The notes under the pieces are model-generated. The model saw only the letters and a program-made list of their open reading frames with translations, was not told the origin of the DNA and searched no databases. Both the position numbers and the translations under genes were made by a program. 12,500 nucleotides of DNA, from NCBI RefSeq assembly GCF_042767895.1, contig NC_091578.1, positions 25,399,493-25,411,992 on the forward strand, read 5' to 3'. Source of the stretch: Penaeus vannamei. Lineage: Eukaryota; Arthropoda; Malacostraca; Decapoda; Penaeidae. Of this stretch, positions 1 to 8,484 are shown one piece after another; the stretch's first letter is position 1; every line of letters begins with the position of its first letter.

Positions 1-484
1 CCTCAGTTTATATGTTATGGAATATTTTTTCCTACTATAGTGTAATAGATCATTTTGTTTTTATTTTTAATCACCTGCAGAATGAGAGTACATGATGTCA
101 TTTATGAGAAGGATACTTTTAAAAATTTCATCAGAAATTGCTGATCTCAGTTTGCCTAATTAACAGAAGAGCCTGATTGTGATTTTTTTTATTTTTTTTT
201 TTACCTTATTTGTTTATTTATTTGTTTTATCAAAATCAATTATTGGAGCTTCACTTTCACAAAAACTTGGCTAACTTGCCAATTATACAACACATAGTTG
301 AAATTTTTGTTTTTTGTTTTATTTCTGTACCTGATTTTTTCAAAAACGATGAAATTTGTAGGACTCACTGTTTTTTTTTTTTTCTCATCATTAGAGTGTA
401 TGATATTTATTTCTGCATTTATTTGATATTTACTTTTTGTCAAGACATATTTTCTTCTTTTGGTTATCATGAATTAGAATAACT
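1..484. other. AT-rich non-coding DNA
   Basis: No coding signal is visible. The stretch is T-rich, with T runs at about 185-202 and 370-382. The open frames across it encode only hydrophobic, low-complexity peptides expected from T-rich DNA. It may be intron or intergenic; nothing in the sequence decides between them. Confidence 0.6.
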
Positions 485-529
485 GTATACATAACCATAT
501 ACATAACCATATACATAACCATATACATA
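485..529. repeat. 12-bp minisatellite, about 3.7 copies
   Basis: The unit ATACATAACCAT is repeated head to tail with almost no divergence. The only differences are at the outer edges, where it begins GTATAC and ends ATACATAATTG. The period is a multiple of three, so the minus strand carries a fake repeating MYMV peptide. It is too short to be a satellite array. The near-identity of copies suggests recent slippage or unequal exchange. Confidence 0.9.
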
Positions 530-940
530 ATTGCTAAGATTTTTCTTATTAACCATTGGCTCACATAATACAGCATGACACCTACTCTCACTATGATTTT
601 TAAGAGATTATTTTTTACTTTGATTTGTTGATATGGGATTTCATCACATTTACTCCTTTTTGAGAACGTCAAAAATCTTAGTGTTAAATGGAGTTTCAGA
701 AAATTACATAGTTTTAAATTATTTGTGAATGATGTTAATTTTGTAACTTTTCTTTCTTTATATATTTCTAATAAAACTTGCCTATGTTTTTAGAATTTAG
801 AAATATTATAAAGAGTTTTCTTAGAGTAATACTTTTTAAATATTTCTCCCTTGGTTGTAGATGAATTAAAAAGAAAATAGTACATACACATTTTTTTTTT
901 CATCTTTCACGAAAAAATATCTTCATATCTTGCACTTTAA
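530..940. other. AT-rich non-coding DNA
   Basis: I see no exon, RNA gene or mobile element here. Base composition is strongly AT. There is a T run at about 891-900 just before the GC-richer island that follows. Open frames are short and lack coding-like composition. Confidence 0.55.
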
Positions 941-1095
941 GACTCGATAGAAAAATGGGTGGAAATTTCCATTTCCGCTCTATAGTGACTGTCGAGCCCT
1001 GTCGTGTGCATGGTATTGTGGCCAGCATGGATATCACTTCGCTGCTAGAACTATTAATATCTACACAAATTCTGCAGTAATAACATGACCAGGGA
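941..1095. other. GC-richer island of unknown origin, open on both strands
   Basis: Composition changes abruptly from AT-rich to near-balanced. On the + strand, an ATG at 955 opens 41 codons ending at tandem TAA codons (1078-1083). They start MGGNFHFRSIVTVEPC and include ASMDITSLLELL. The reading frame is also open upstream to the T run near 890. The minus strand is open across the same span as part of a 97-codon frame (1193 to 900). A CTGCAG at 1073-1078 could act as a minus-strand acceptor. No convincing donor is visible on either strand. It could be a decayed transposon fragment, an exon relic or a short unannotated exon. I do not recognise the peptide, and the coding direction is undetermined. 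Confidence 0.3.
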
Positions 1096-1111
1096 AAGTG
1101 ACATAGTACAT

Positions 1112-1233
1112 GAACCCCCTCCCTCTCCCCCCCACATGCCCATTTCCTCCATGCCCCTCCCCTCCCTACTCTGTTCCCCCCTTTGTCCCCCATTGCCCCT
1201 CCCTCAACATCTGCTCCCCACCCCCTCTTTCAC
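1112..1233. repeat. C-run tract (G-quadruplex/i-motif-prone)
   Basis: The + strand is almost purely pyrimidine and rich in C runs of 3 to 7, for example runs at 1115-1119, 1121-1123 and 1127-1133. Many more CCCC/CCCCC runs continue to about 1233. The complementary strand therefore has many closely spaced G runs of the kind that form quadruplexes. It stands out sharply from the surrounding AT-rich DNA. No gene function can be assigned from sequence alone. Confidence 0.8.
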
Positions 1234-1414
1234 CAGAGCCAGGTTACCATTTATTGATTTGTATTCTGTGTTACTCACTTTAGGAGTGTCCCCCTTGGCT
1301 CAAGGTACAGATATTATTGTCTAGGCATTGTAAGTAACTAACTGCTCTTGTCTCTGTACCCCGACACTCCTCTCTACCTGTAGTAGACACTTTGCGTTGG
1401 AGTCAGGACCTGTG

Positions 1415-1538
1415 TTTTATTGTTATTTTTATTATTATGATTATTATCAGTTTTATTGTTATTATTATGTGATATTACTTGTATTATTATTTCATTGTTA
1501 TTTTATTGTTGTGATTATTATTTTTATGATTATTATTA

Positions 1539-1591
<53 letters not shown>

Positions 1592-1660
1592 GTTTTTATT
1601 ATTGTTTTTATTATTGTTATTATTTCTTTTGTTTTTCATTATGTGTTTTGATATTGTAAT
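1415..1660. repeat. (ATT)n microsatellite block
   Basis: A near-pure core of ATT units lies at 1541-1590. It is flanked on both sides by degenerate copies broken by GTT, TTT and ATC substitutions, forming one block of roughly 245 bp. Long open frames encoding Ile or Tyr homopolymers come from the lack of stop codons in two frames. They should not be taken as genes. Confidence 0.95.
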
Positions 1661-2235
1661 TCAATGGTAATCTATTTATGCTGGGTACATGCACCATCCA
1701 CTTTGATTTTGTTTATGATTATCATTTTTTATGCAGAATGTTTCAGAAGCACTTACTTAGCCACCAAGGAGACAGTCACTAGGCTAACATGACCTCGGTG
1801 ATTTACTCCATTCCCTGAATATTTGAAGAAAATAGAAGTTTTCTATACCATAACTATTATTATGATTATGATAACATCAGGAACAATGATGATAGTAATA
1901 GTAAGAAGGGTAAAATTGTTCCTCTGAAATATTAGGAATATGGGAAATAAGAGAAGTAAGATAGACCTAATAATTGACTTCTTTGTGAACAAGTGCTTAG
2001 GAAGTAATCTGTGTAAAAGATTATTAATGATAACTGAAAACCTCCATGGATAGTGTTGTAAAAATGCACACCCAGTATCACTGAGAGAATCTTGATTTTA
2101 TTTTTGTTTTTTCTTGCGAAATTTGCATTGTATAGAAATGGACCAAGCTTCCTTTTTCTTGTTTATTTAGTTATGTTTTTAGTACAGGTTCTTTTCCAGT
2201 TAATGATTTTTTTTATTTTTTTATTTATTTATTAA
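1661..2235. other. Unique AT-rich non-coding DNA between microsatellites
   Basis: This is mixed-composition spacer DNA. Around 1732-1800 there is a weak TATGCAG acceptor-like site, but the following sequence has early stops in the workable frames. I see no supported exon, RNA gene or transposon end. Confidence 0.5.
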
Positions 2236-2314
2236 GCCTTCATGCTATTATTTATATTATTGTGGTAATTATTGTTGTTTTTGTTATTGTTATTATGGTT
2301 ATTATTGTTGTTAA

Positions 2315-2351
<37 letters not shown>

Positions 2352-2554
2352 GTTGTTGTTATTCTTATTATTGATCTTTTTTGTTATTATTATTATTATT
2401 GTCATTATTATTATTGTCATAATATATTGTTGATTAGTATATTTATTTTTCATTATTTTTTTATTTTATTATTATCTTTTTTATTGATGTTGTAATTGTT
2501 ATTATTGTTATATTATTATTGTTATTGTTATTGTTATTATTATTATTATTATTA

Positions 2555-2585
<31 letters not shown>

Positions 2586-2720
2586 AATTTTTTTTTTTTT
2601 TTTCTTTTTGTTACTATTATTACTATTATAGTTGTTAATTTTGTTATTAGTATTATCATTATTGTCCTTAGTACCATTATTATTATTATTATCGTTCTTA
2701 GTACCCTTATGATTATTTTC
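2236..2720. repeat. Interrupted (ATT)n/(GTT)n microsatellite block
   Basis: A roughly 485-bp tract dominated by ATT and GTT units. It has pure stretches near 2322-2350 and 2535-2584 and a T run at 2588-2603. Units are progressively degenerate towards both edges, ending in TTAGTACC-flanked ATT blocks near 2665-2715. The Ile-, Tyr- and Asn-rich open frames on both strands are artefacts of the repeat. Confidence 0.95.
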
Positions 2721-2833
2721 CGTTTTTTTTGTGCCCCGTAAATTCCCTGGGACGAATATAGGCAGAGGTTGATGTAAGTACACCTTTTCCCACAGTTCCC
2801 TATGGGTGTTCTGGTATTTTATTTGAGAGATAT

Positions 2834-2881
2834 ATTTTTTTCTTTTCTTTTTTCTTTTTTTTTCTTTCCTTTTTTCTCTTT
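2834..2881 (+). repeat. Polypyrimidine (TTTC)n-like tract
   Basis: About 48 bases of almost uninterrupted T and C on the + strand, with irregular TTTTC units. The tract resembles a long intronic polypyrimidine run. The first AG after it (2891-2892) is followed by a frame with no other coding support, so it is listed as a low-complexity tract only. Confidence 0.75.
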
Positions 2882-2996
2882 GGTATTTCCTAGATGTTTG
2901 ACATGAGCCAGCTCTTGCTCCTCCTCAATGTGTTCTCTCCCCTTACCTCCCTCTTGTCGGATTATTTTTTTCTTCTTTTTTTGGTGCCTTACGCAG

Positions 2997-3124
2997 ATGT
3001 GACGTTAAGGATCCATCTAATTGAACAAGCAAATGGAAAAAGAAATTCACGGACTTATCAGAGGATGTTTGTTGATGAGTCACCCCTCCCCCTGTTTTAC
3101 TTATTACTGTCTTTATTAGAATGA
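2997..3124 (+). CDS. Doubtful exon-like island after a strong acceptor
   Basis: A T-rich tract followed by TTACGCAG (AG at 2995-2996) makes a good acceptor. If the preceding exon supplies one base, the frame reads on without a stop through VTLRIHLIEQANGKRNSR and TYQRMFVDESPLP to a TGA at 3122-3124. The peptide is more complex than the surrounding low-complexity translations, and the DNA is less AT-biased. Against it, no consensus donor is visible, the tail (LFYLLLSLLE) looks like chance T-rich translation, and no polyadenylation context follows. It could be a terminal exon, a relic or chance. I do not recognise the protein. Confidence 0.2.
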
Positions 3125-3246
3125 TCACTCTTACTGTTACTGTTATTATGGTTGTTATCATTGCTGTTATTGTTATTATTATCATCATTGTCATCATCAT
3201 CATCTATCATCATCATCATCAGTCATCATCATCATCAGTCATCATC

Positions 3247-3283
<37 letters not shown>

Positions 3284-3290
3284 CATCATC

Positions 3291-3323
<33 letters not shown>

Positions 3324-3495
3324 TATTATTAATCATCATCATCATCATCATCATCAATCATCATCAATCATCATCAATCATCATCATCATCAATCATCAT
3401 CATCATCAATCCTCCTCCTCCTCATCAATCATCATCATCATCAATCCTCCTCCTCATCATCAATCATCATTATCATCACTATTATTATTCTCATC
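3121..3495. repeat. Composite (ATC)n/(AATC)n microsatellite
   Basis: This block starts with GTT/ATT-like units, passes into ATC units, and then into a run of about nine AATC units (around 3247-3284). It then alternates short (ATC)2-5 runs with single AATC units to about 3475, with two CTC-rich insertions (3410-3424 and 3445-3456). The regular alternation of tri- and tetranucleotide units looks like a higher-order repeat. The His/Ser/Gln-rich 118- and 136-codon frames across it are artefacts because the repeat contains no stop in those frames. Confidence 0.95.
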
Positions 3496-3499
3496 ATTA

Positions 3500-4130
3500 G
3501 TATTATGAACTACCAATGCTCCATCAAATAGAAGGGGAAATACAGAATGTTTTTGCAAGTTTATTATTATTCATTATTTATTATTTATTTATTTGTCTTT
3601 TCCCATCAAGAAGTATTTAAGAGAAGGATACCCTGTGTTAGGAATAGGCTTCCTTTCAATAACAGGTTTTGTATAAAAAAAGTTCATTGAGTCTGTACAT
3701 TAGTCTTGCTTCTATACATTCTTTTCATTATTTTTCCTTTTATTATTTTTGTTATTGTTGCACTTTTTATTATTTTTTACGAGGGGGAGGGGTTCATACC
3801 TTTGTGTTTTATCTCTTTTTCATTGTTCAACGAAATGTATATTGTTTCAGTTAAGACGGTATTGTCTATCAGATGCATGGCCTCCAAAGATGGCGAAAAG
3901 GGAGCAAGGAAAGTAACTTGCTGGGAAGGAGAGGAAAGAAGAGGCTTGTCTTGCAGTGGTTGTGCATTTGGAGAAAGAGAAAAAAAAAAAACAATAGTAC
4001 TTCTTTGCCTGTATGTTATTATTTTTTTAAATATGATTTTATTTTATATCTTTTATTATTTGATTATTTTTCCTCCCCATACCCAGCTCCTGCAAATGAT
4101 TTTCAGTGTCATGGAAGGGAGTTTGCAAAG
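3500..4130. other. AT-rich spacer with T- and A-runs
   Basis: Mostly ATT/TTTA-rich DNA. A GC-richer patch at about 3850-3985 follows a TTTCAG and encodes KTVLSIRCMASKDGEKGARK in one frame, but the frame runs into an A12 run, and the only donor candidate (GTAACT, 3916) is weak. I see no supported gene. Confidence 0.45.
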
Positions 4131-4137
4131 AAAAAAA

Positions 4138-4171
<34 letters not shown>

Positions 4172-4173
4172 TT
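4131..4173. repeat. A25 run followed by (AT)n
   Basis: A homopolymer of about 25 A (4131-4155) passes directly into about nine AT units. An A run leading into AT can mark the tail of a retroposed sequence inserted on the + strand. The upstream 200 bases, however, show no recognisable SINE body or pol III box, so it is annotated only as a simple repeat. Confidence 0.9.
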
Positions 4174-4970
4174 TGGCAGTCATGCCTGAACTATGAGTAT
4201 TGATTTCCCCCCTAATTTTTCATCTTTGTTATAATCAGCATTTATTTTTCTTTACTTAAAACCCCTTATGAGAAAATGACATATAGGAAAGTATGTGCTA
4301 TTCTTTTTTTTTGTGGGATTATGGTGAATGGTGCAGTAGTAGAAGTGCTTTTGAGTAGACCCAGGGTGAAGGGGCTTAATTGCTGCCTAAAGCCTGACTG
4401 CTGCACATACCTAAATGAAGGAGACCTACAAAAAAGGGCGAGAGATATTAAAACAGAGGAGAATGTTTTGGAAAGTGAAATAAAATAATAATGATGATGG
4501 TGTAGAGGTGGAATATTCAGAGAGAGTTGAATGAGGGAAGGGGGTTAAAATCGAAGTGAAGTAGTTGAGGAGAGGTAAATCATTCAAAGATAGTTTTTAA
4601 AAAAAGAGAAGGGAGAAAAAGTATTAGGAAATGCCAAAACAATGTTGAAATACTATTCTCTTAAAAAGAATAGGATATTTCCTGTTTTCCTTTTTTGAAA
4701 GTTGAACAGATGAATGTCACTCTGAAATGAAGTTTTAGTTAATGACAATACTTTCAATTTCTTTATGATTGTAGAATTTTGTTAAAACTTCAGATAACAG
4801 TGCTTCTGTGTTGTTTTGCTACAGCCTGAAAGAGCAATGAAATGCTGTATTATTACTAACACCAATTGATAAAGAAAACTTGCTGGCACACAGCAGGAAG
4901 GATCTTTGTGTCTGTAGTTTGACTAACTGTACAATATGCATTACATTATAATCATAGCATAATTACAATA
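4174..4970. other. Non-coding DNA, apart from one doubtful ORF
   Basis: Apart from the 70-codon frame described separately, this stretch holds purine-rich DNA (4490-4620) and ordinary AT-rich sequence. No splice-flanked exon, tRNA or transposon terminus is visible until the CAG terminus at 4971. Confidence 0.5.
4276..4488 (+). CDS. Doubtful 70-codon ORF with CC-x4-CC motif
   Basis: The frame starts MTYRKVCAILFFCGI and ends at a TAA in the sequence GAAATAAAATAA, so an AATAAA hexamer overlaps the stop. The N-terminus has a short basic patch followed by a hydrophobic stretch (residues 7-26) that could pass for a signal peptide. A paired-cysteine motif follows (NCCLKPDCC, about residues 35-43), then a charged tail. 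Against coding: the hydrophobic part comes partly from a T run, there is no promoter or splice evidence, and chance frames of this size are expected in a window this long. It is not recognised as any known peptide family. Confidence 0.15.
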   Translation: MTYRKVCAILFFCGIMVNGAVVEVLLSRPRVKGLNCCLKPDCCTYLNEGDLQKRARDIKTEENVLESEIK

Positions 4971-5115
4971 CAGTTGGCCCTCTGTATCTACAGGATTTTT
5001 GTTAGTATGTACATATACGCAGCACTTACTTTTATATACTTGAATTCTCTAGGTTATTCATAATACCTAATACAATGGAATTGCTAAGCTAATAGGTATT
5101 ATGCTGTATTACTTG

Positions 5116-5141
5116 AAAAAAAAAAAATAAATAAATAAAAA
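5116..5141. repeat. A12 run with AAAT units
   Basis: A run of about 12 A followed by three AAAT-type units, located at the left edge of the segment that interrupts the pogo-like element. It could be a slippage-prone A tract or the trace of a poly(A) tail from a retroposed insert. Confidence 0.75.
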
Positions 5142-5397
5142 TAGAAAGTTAGTCTTGATTGCATAAACACATCAAATTTCATTTAATGCTCTGCAAGAGA
5201 AAAACAAGTAAATGTAATTATAAATAGAGAAGATATAAATTCATTCTTGAACAGTGCTCAGAGAACAAGTGTTGGAGAGGGACTGTCAAATGGCAAGAGG
5301 CTACTGTAGGGTATGCTTACACATTATTTCATTCACCTGGATTCAGCATACTGCTCGGCACGTGGCAGATTTAAATGTTACAGCTTGGAACTTCAGA

Positions 5398-5467
5398 TTT
5401 TTTTTTTTTTTTTTTTTTTTTTCTTTTTTTTGTTCTTTCTTTCTTTAATTTTTCTTTTTCTTCCAAT
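5398..5467. repeat. T25 run and pyrimidine tract inside the pogo-like element
   Basis: About 25 T residues (5398-5422) followed by CTTT/TTTC-rich pyrimidines to about 5467. It occupies the place where related elements have a shorter T run, so it is probably an expanded element-internal tract and not an independent feature. Confidence 0.8.
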
Positions 5468-5515
5468 AATTTTTATTCATTATTAGTTGAATCCATGGAT
5501 ACGGAGGGCCGACTG

Positions 5516-7150
5516 ACTGATGATTACATTTTTATGGAGATCATTCATATAAGAATTGGGACCAACATTGCAATATGAATATCTCTGTTTTCTTTTCTTT
5601 CAACTTAAAGAATATGTGTACTGCTAGTAATGCCATTTAAGAAACAGTTTATTGTGACATGCTGTTTATAATGTAGAAATGAGATGTTTTCTGCAACTAA
5701 TTTGGCATGTCTATTTTCTTTCGTGTATTTTTAATCAAAATACTTGCAACAGCACTGAATATATATCTATATATACATATTTAATTTGCCTCTATTATCA
5801 GTGATTATTAAAGAAGTGTAGATATATTCATTGATACTATAATATCTTTGCTAAAATAAGTTGTATGTTTTAGGTGCAGTAAACAGTAACAATACTCTTT
5901 TAATCAGTTAATTTCACCTGCCAATAATTTATGATATTCATGAAAGATGAGCTTCACTCTAAGCTTAATTAAATCGACTGTAGAATTATTTGTATCTGAC
6001 TCTCAGTCAAGGCAAAGATGTTAAATCTCCTCCTGTAGTAATGTTACTTGAAAATTTTTAGTGTCTTTATAATGACCAGAATCATTTAGTGAATATGGGA
6101 CTCTTATCATTGATATTTTCTCGTCAAGAATGGGTAGTCTCGGAAACTAGATCAAGAGTTGTGAGGAGGTGCGTTCTCAGTCATTTTAAAAATCTTTTCA
6201 TTTGATATTATGACTTATTTGCTCATTTTTTATGATTCATTCACTTGTCCTTATTAACGGAGGAGGGAAGGAATGCCCTAGTGGATGGATGTAACTCTGT
6301 GTAGTTGCATGGTAGAGATCAATGGCATAGTTTTAGTGACACTTGCTGGCTTGTGCAGAGAGTATTTATTTTTTGTTTATGTTTTTTATTTTTCATTATT
6401 ATTGTTTTTATTATTATTACTATGATTTAGTTGTTTTTTGGCCCTTGTTAAAATGCTATGTAATTGTAGATATTGCTCTCATTGACAGCCTTTAGAAGTA
6501 TTTTGCTGCTGCATTATTTATTGTAGAAATGTGTTGTCCAATCTTCACCCAAAATTCACATTATTATTCTCATTTCAATAAGTTTAGTAGTTGTTGAAAT
6601 TAATGAAGTAAACATCTCTTACCATTTTATGGAAAAGATCATAACCTACCAAGGGAAATAGTAATATTACAGTTAACAGGCAAATGATTATTAGTATATA
6701 TAGTCCTCACATTCTACAATAGTATGAACTGTATTTGTTTTTTGCTGTTCACAGCTTTAATGTCTTCAGTGTTAAGAATTGAATTTAAGTAAATAAAATC
6801 CCGATAATTGTCTTCAGTTTTATTGTATTTGTTATAATTTCTTTTAAAAGTAAAAAAACTAATTCCTGTATCCTTCCTGTGCCTTTTTTCCTTTAGACAT
6901 TTTGTTTTTTATTCTGTGGACTCCAAATTTCAGATTTTTAGAAAGAACTTCTAATGCTAGCATATATGTAAAACAATTGCACAAATCATAGTCAACCTCA
7001 TATTGATTAAACCTGAAGTTTTTGCCACTATTACAGTAAGATAAATTGGACATTTTAGAATTATGATAATGATAGATTAAAATGATAACCCAGATTCTCT
7101 TTAGATGTATAAACATAGTGCAGGACACATTACCTACAACATTTGTCACG
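5516..7150. other. AT-rich non-coding DNA upstream of exon A
   Basis: This 1.6-kb stretch contains no exon with coding-like composition on either strand. It includes AT dinucleotide patches (5758-5785), a short ATT-rich patch (6385-6425) and scattered T runs. A 96-codon minus-strand frame (7149 to 6859) has AT-driven composition and no splice or start context, so it is not called. The stretch is either the upstream intron or the promoter/5' flank of the gene that begins near 7158; I see no clear TATA or initiator arrangement. Confidence 0.5.
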
Positions 7151-7172
7151 AAACTAGGTGGCTACCCAGATA

Positions 7173-7320
7173 ATGAAGTTTCTCATCGACAACTTTGGGG
7201 TGAGCAACCTGTTCGGGAGGGCCAACTATGAGTATTATGCGCGCATCACAGGAAGAATACTCAAGGTAGAAGAGGACTGGATATTCGCGTTCAGATACCC
7301 ACCAGACAGTTTGGTTCCAC
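7173..7320 (+). CDS. Exon A of an unrecognised protein-coding gene
   Basis: A GC-richer island whose codons strongly favour C or G at third positions, unlike all surrounding DNA. From ATG at 7173 it reads MKFLIDNFGVSNLFGRANYE, then YYARITGRILKVEEDWIFAF, then RYPPDSLVP. It ends after one base of the next codon at a perfect GTAAGT donor (7321). An in-frame TAG lies at 7155-7157, so coding starts after it. Three starts are possible: the ATG at 7173 as a true start in a first exon, an acceptor after CCCAG (exon from 7170), or an acceptor after CTAG (exon from 7158, adding VATQI). The peptide mixes aromatic and charged residues, has no signal peptide or membrane helix, and reads like part of a folded cytosolic or nuclear domain. 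I do not recognise the family. Joined in phase with 9923-10000. Confidence 0.75.
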
Positions 7321-8298
7321 GTAAGTCTTGAGTCATTTTTCTTGTCTGTCTGTTAAAGGGATGTGTGAGAATGTTTCTATATTGATTTTGTTGGTGTGTG
7401 TTTTGTGTATGCAAATATTTCTTTCTTATTATAATTCTTTATCCAGTTCTTTTTTACTTGCCATTATTATAAAAATGTTTTTTTTTCTTCTTCTTCTTTT
7501 TCAACAACTATTAAAACTATGAGAATGTATATACTCTCACCTTATAAAGTCTTTTCCTTATTTTTCACGGAAGATACAATCTTCAAGTAAGTATCTCATT
7601 TGTTCTAACATACAGGTACCAAGCTAGTAAGGAATAATATTTTACAGAAAGGATAAAGATGGACAGGAGATTCTTTGAATGTCATGGGTGTAAAGGAAAG
7701 GAAAATGGTGAAGAAGTAAGGAGGAGAAGGTAGTTTGAGAAAGAGAAGAAGCAAGTACTGTGTTATAACTCCTAAAAGACAGGCTTAGTACAGAAAAGAA
7801 TATTTCCAAGCCTAAAGATTAAGTTGTTTAGCATAGGATTTTTTTCTAATTTCACAGTTTAGGTTGTATATATACTGCAAGTTCAGACAGAGACTTCATC
7901 CAACTGCCCTTTTTGTGCATCTTAAATTCAGGACGAAAGGTAAGGCATTTTTTTCTCTCTTAATCTTTTTATTTTCTGATAATGTTAAGAACTCTACAGT
8001 GGTATATAATTATACTTGTAAGGGAGTGTATGGCTTTATATACCCTTTTTGTTCACACTAAAATCCAGTATGTATATATATTTTTTGCAGTATTTCATAT
8101 GCATTTCTTTTGTATTATCTTGTTTTGTTGGCATTTTTGTCTTTAATCAAATGGTGACGGGGTTTCCACATGTGGAACCAAGCCATATACTGGGGATTGC
8201 ATGGAGTTAGCTACTCAAGCAAAAATCAGAAGCTCGGTTTGCATATATCTTCCTTGCTCTATGCATATTTGACTGTGGCTGTGGAATTTGGTCCTACA

Positions 8299-8329
8299 TT
8301 CCAAGCCAAATCCTGCATTTGGCTTGGAA
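8299..8329. repeat. Perfect 13-bp inverted repeat with 5-base loop
   Basis: The left arm TTCCAAGCCAAAT (8299-8311) and the right arm ATTTGGCTTGGAA (8317-8329) are exact reverse complements around the loop CCTGC. Pairing stops abruptly outside the arms. It lies inside the intron, in a GC-richer patch. The stem is too short for a typical microRNA precursor. It could be a small palindrome, a structured element within the pre-mRNA, or part of an unrecognised repeat. Confidence 0.85.
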
Positions 8330-8434
8330 ACATTATGGCAAGAACGGTTGTGCACCATAGGTGATGGATTAAGAAATATGATTATATAGTTAGCCAATAT
8401 GAACCCAGAGTAAGCTGAGGACATTGTGATATAT

Positions 8435-8484
8435 CTGTGTGTGTGTGTGTCTGTCGGTCAGTCTGTCTGTCTGTCTGTCTGTCT
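8435..8484. repeat. (TG)n followed by (CTGT)n microsatellite
   Basis: Seven to eight TG units (8436-8450) pass into CTGT/CAGT units that are perfect from about 8462 to 8484. This is a compound microsatellite within the intron. The QTDRQTDRQT-like peptide on the minus strand is a translation artefact. Confidence 0.92.

Larger units (their letters stand above)
4971..5515. mobile_element. Non-autonomous pogo/Tigger-like DNA transposon, interrupted
   Basis: The left end begins CAGTTGGCCCTCTGTATC right after a TA dinucleotide (4969-4970). The reverse complement of the right end (5515 backwards) begins CAGTCGGCCCTCCGTATC. The first 18 bases match at 16 positions. From memory, these ends and the inner blocks resemble MER2/Tigger-type pogo elements of the Tc1/mariner superfamily. 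The inner blocks are CATAATACCTAATACAATGG at about 5059-5078 on the left, and GGCACGTGGCAGATTTAAATG then TTGGAACTTC on the right. Such elements are short and carry no transposase, and no transposase frame is seen here. The right flank does not show the expected TA, so the duplication is decayed. Segment 5098-5347 does not fit the element and may be a later insertion or a family-specific variant. Confidence 0.7.

Noticed and set aside
1284..1304. 21-nt segment between CTTTAG and GTACAG resembling a microexon
   Set aside because: No neighbouring exon fixes the phase, the donor is weak, and it lies next to the low-complexity C-run tract.
2232..2783. Several Ile-, Tyr- and Asn-rich frames on both strands
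   Set aside because: All come from the ATT/GTT microsatellite and its T run; the peptide is homopolymeric.
3121..3531. 136- and 118-codon + strand frames rich in His, Ser, Gln and Ile
   Set aside because: They are translations of the ATC/AATC microsatellite, which has no stop codon in those frames; no coding composition outside the repeat.
3851..3915. Possible exon after TTTCAG encoding KTVLSIRCMASKDGEKGARK
   Set aside because: The donor (GTAACT) is weak, no linked exon is found, and the continuing frame runs into a poly-A tract.
4131..4173. Poly-A tail of a retroposed element
   Set aside because: No SINE/LINE body, pol III boxes or target-site duplication could be recognised around it.
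6859..7149. 96-codon minus-strand frame just upstream of exon A
   Set aside because: Its amino acids follow AT content (Asn, Lys, Ile, Tyr), with no splice or start context; one such frame is expected by chance in a window this size.
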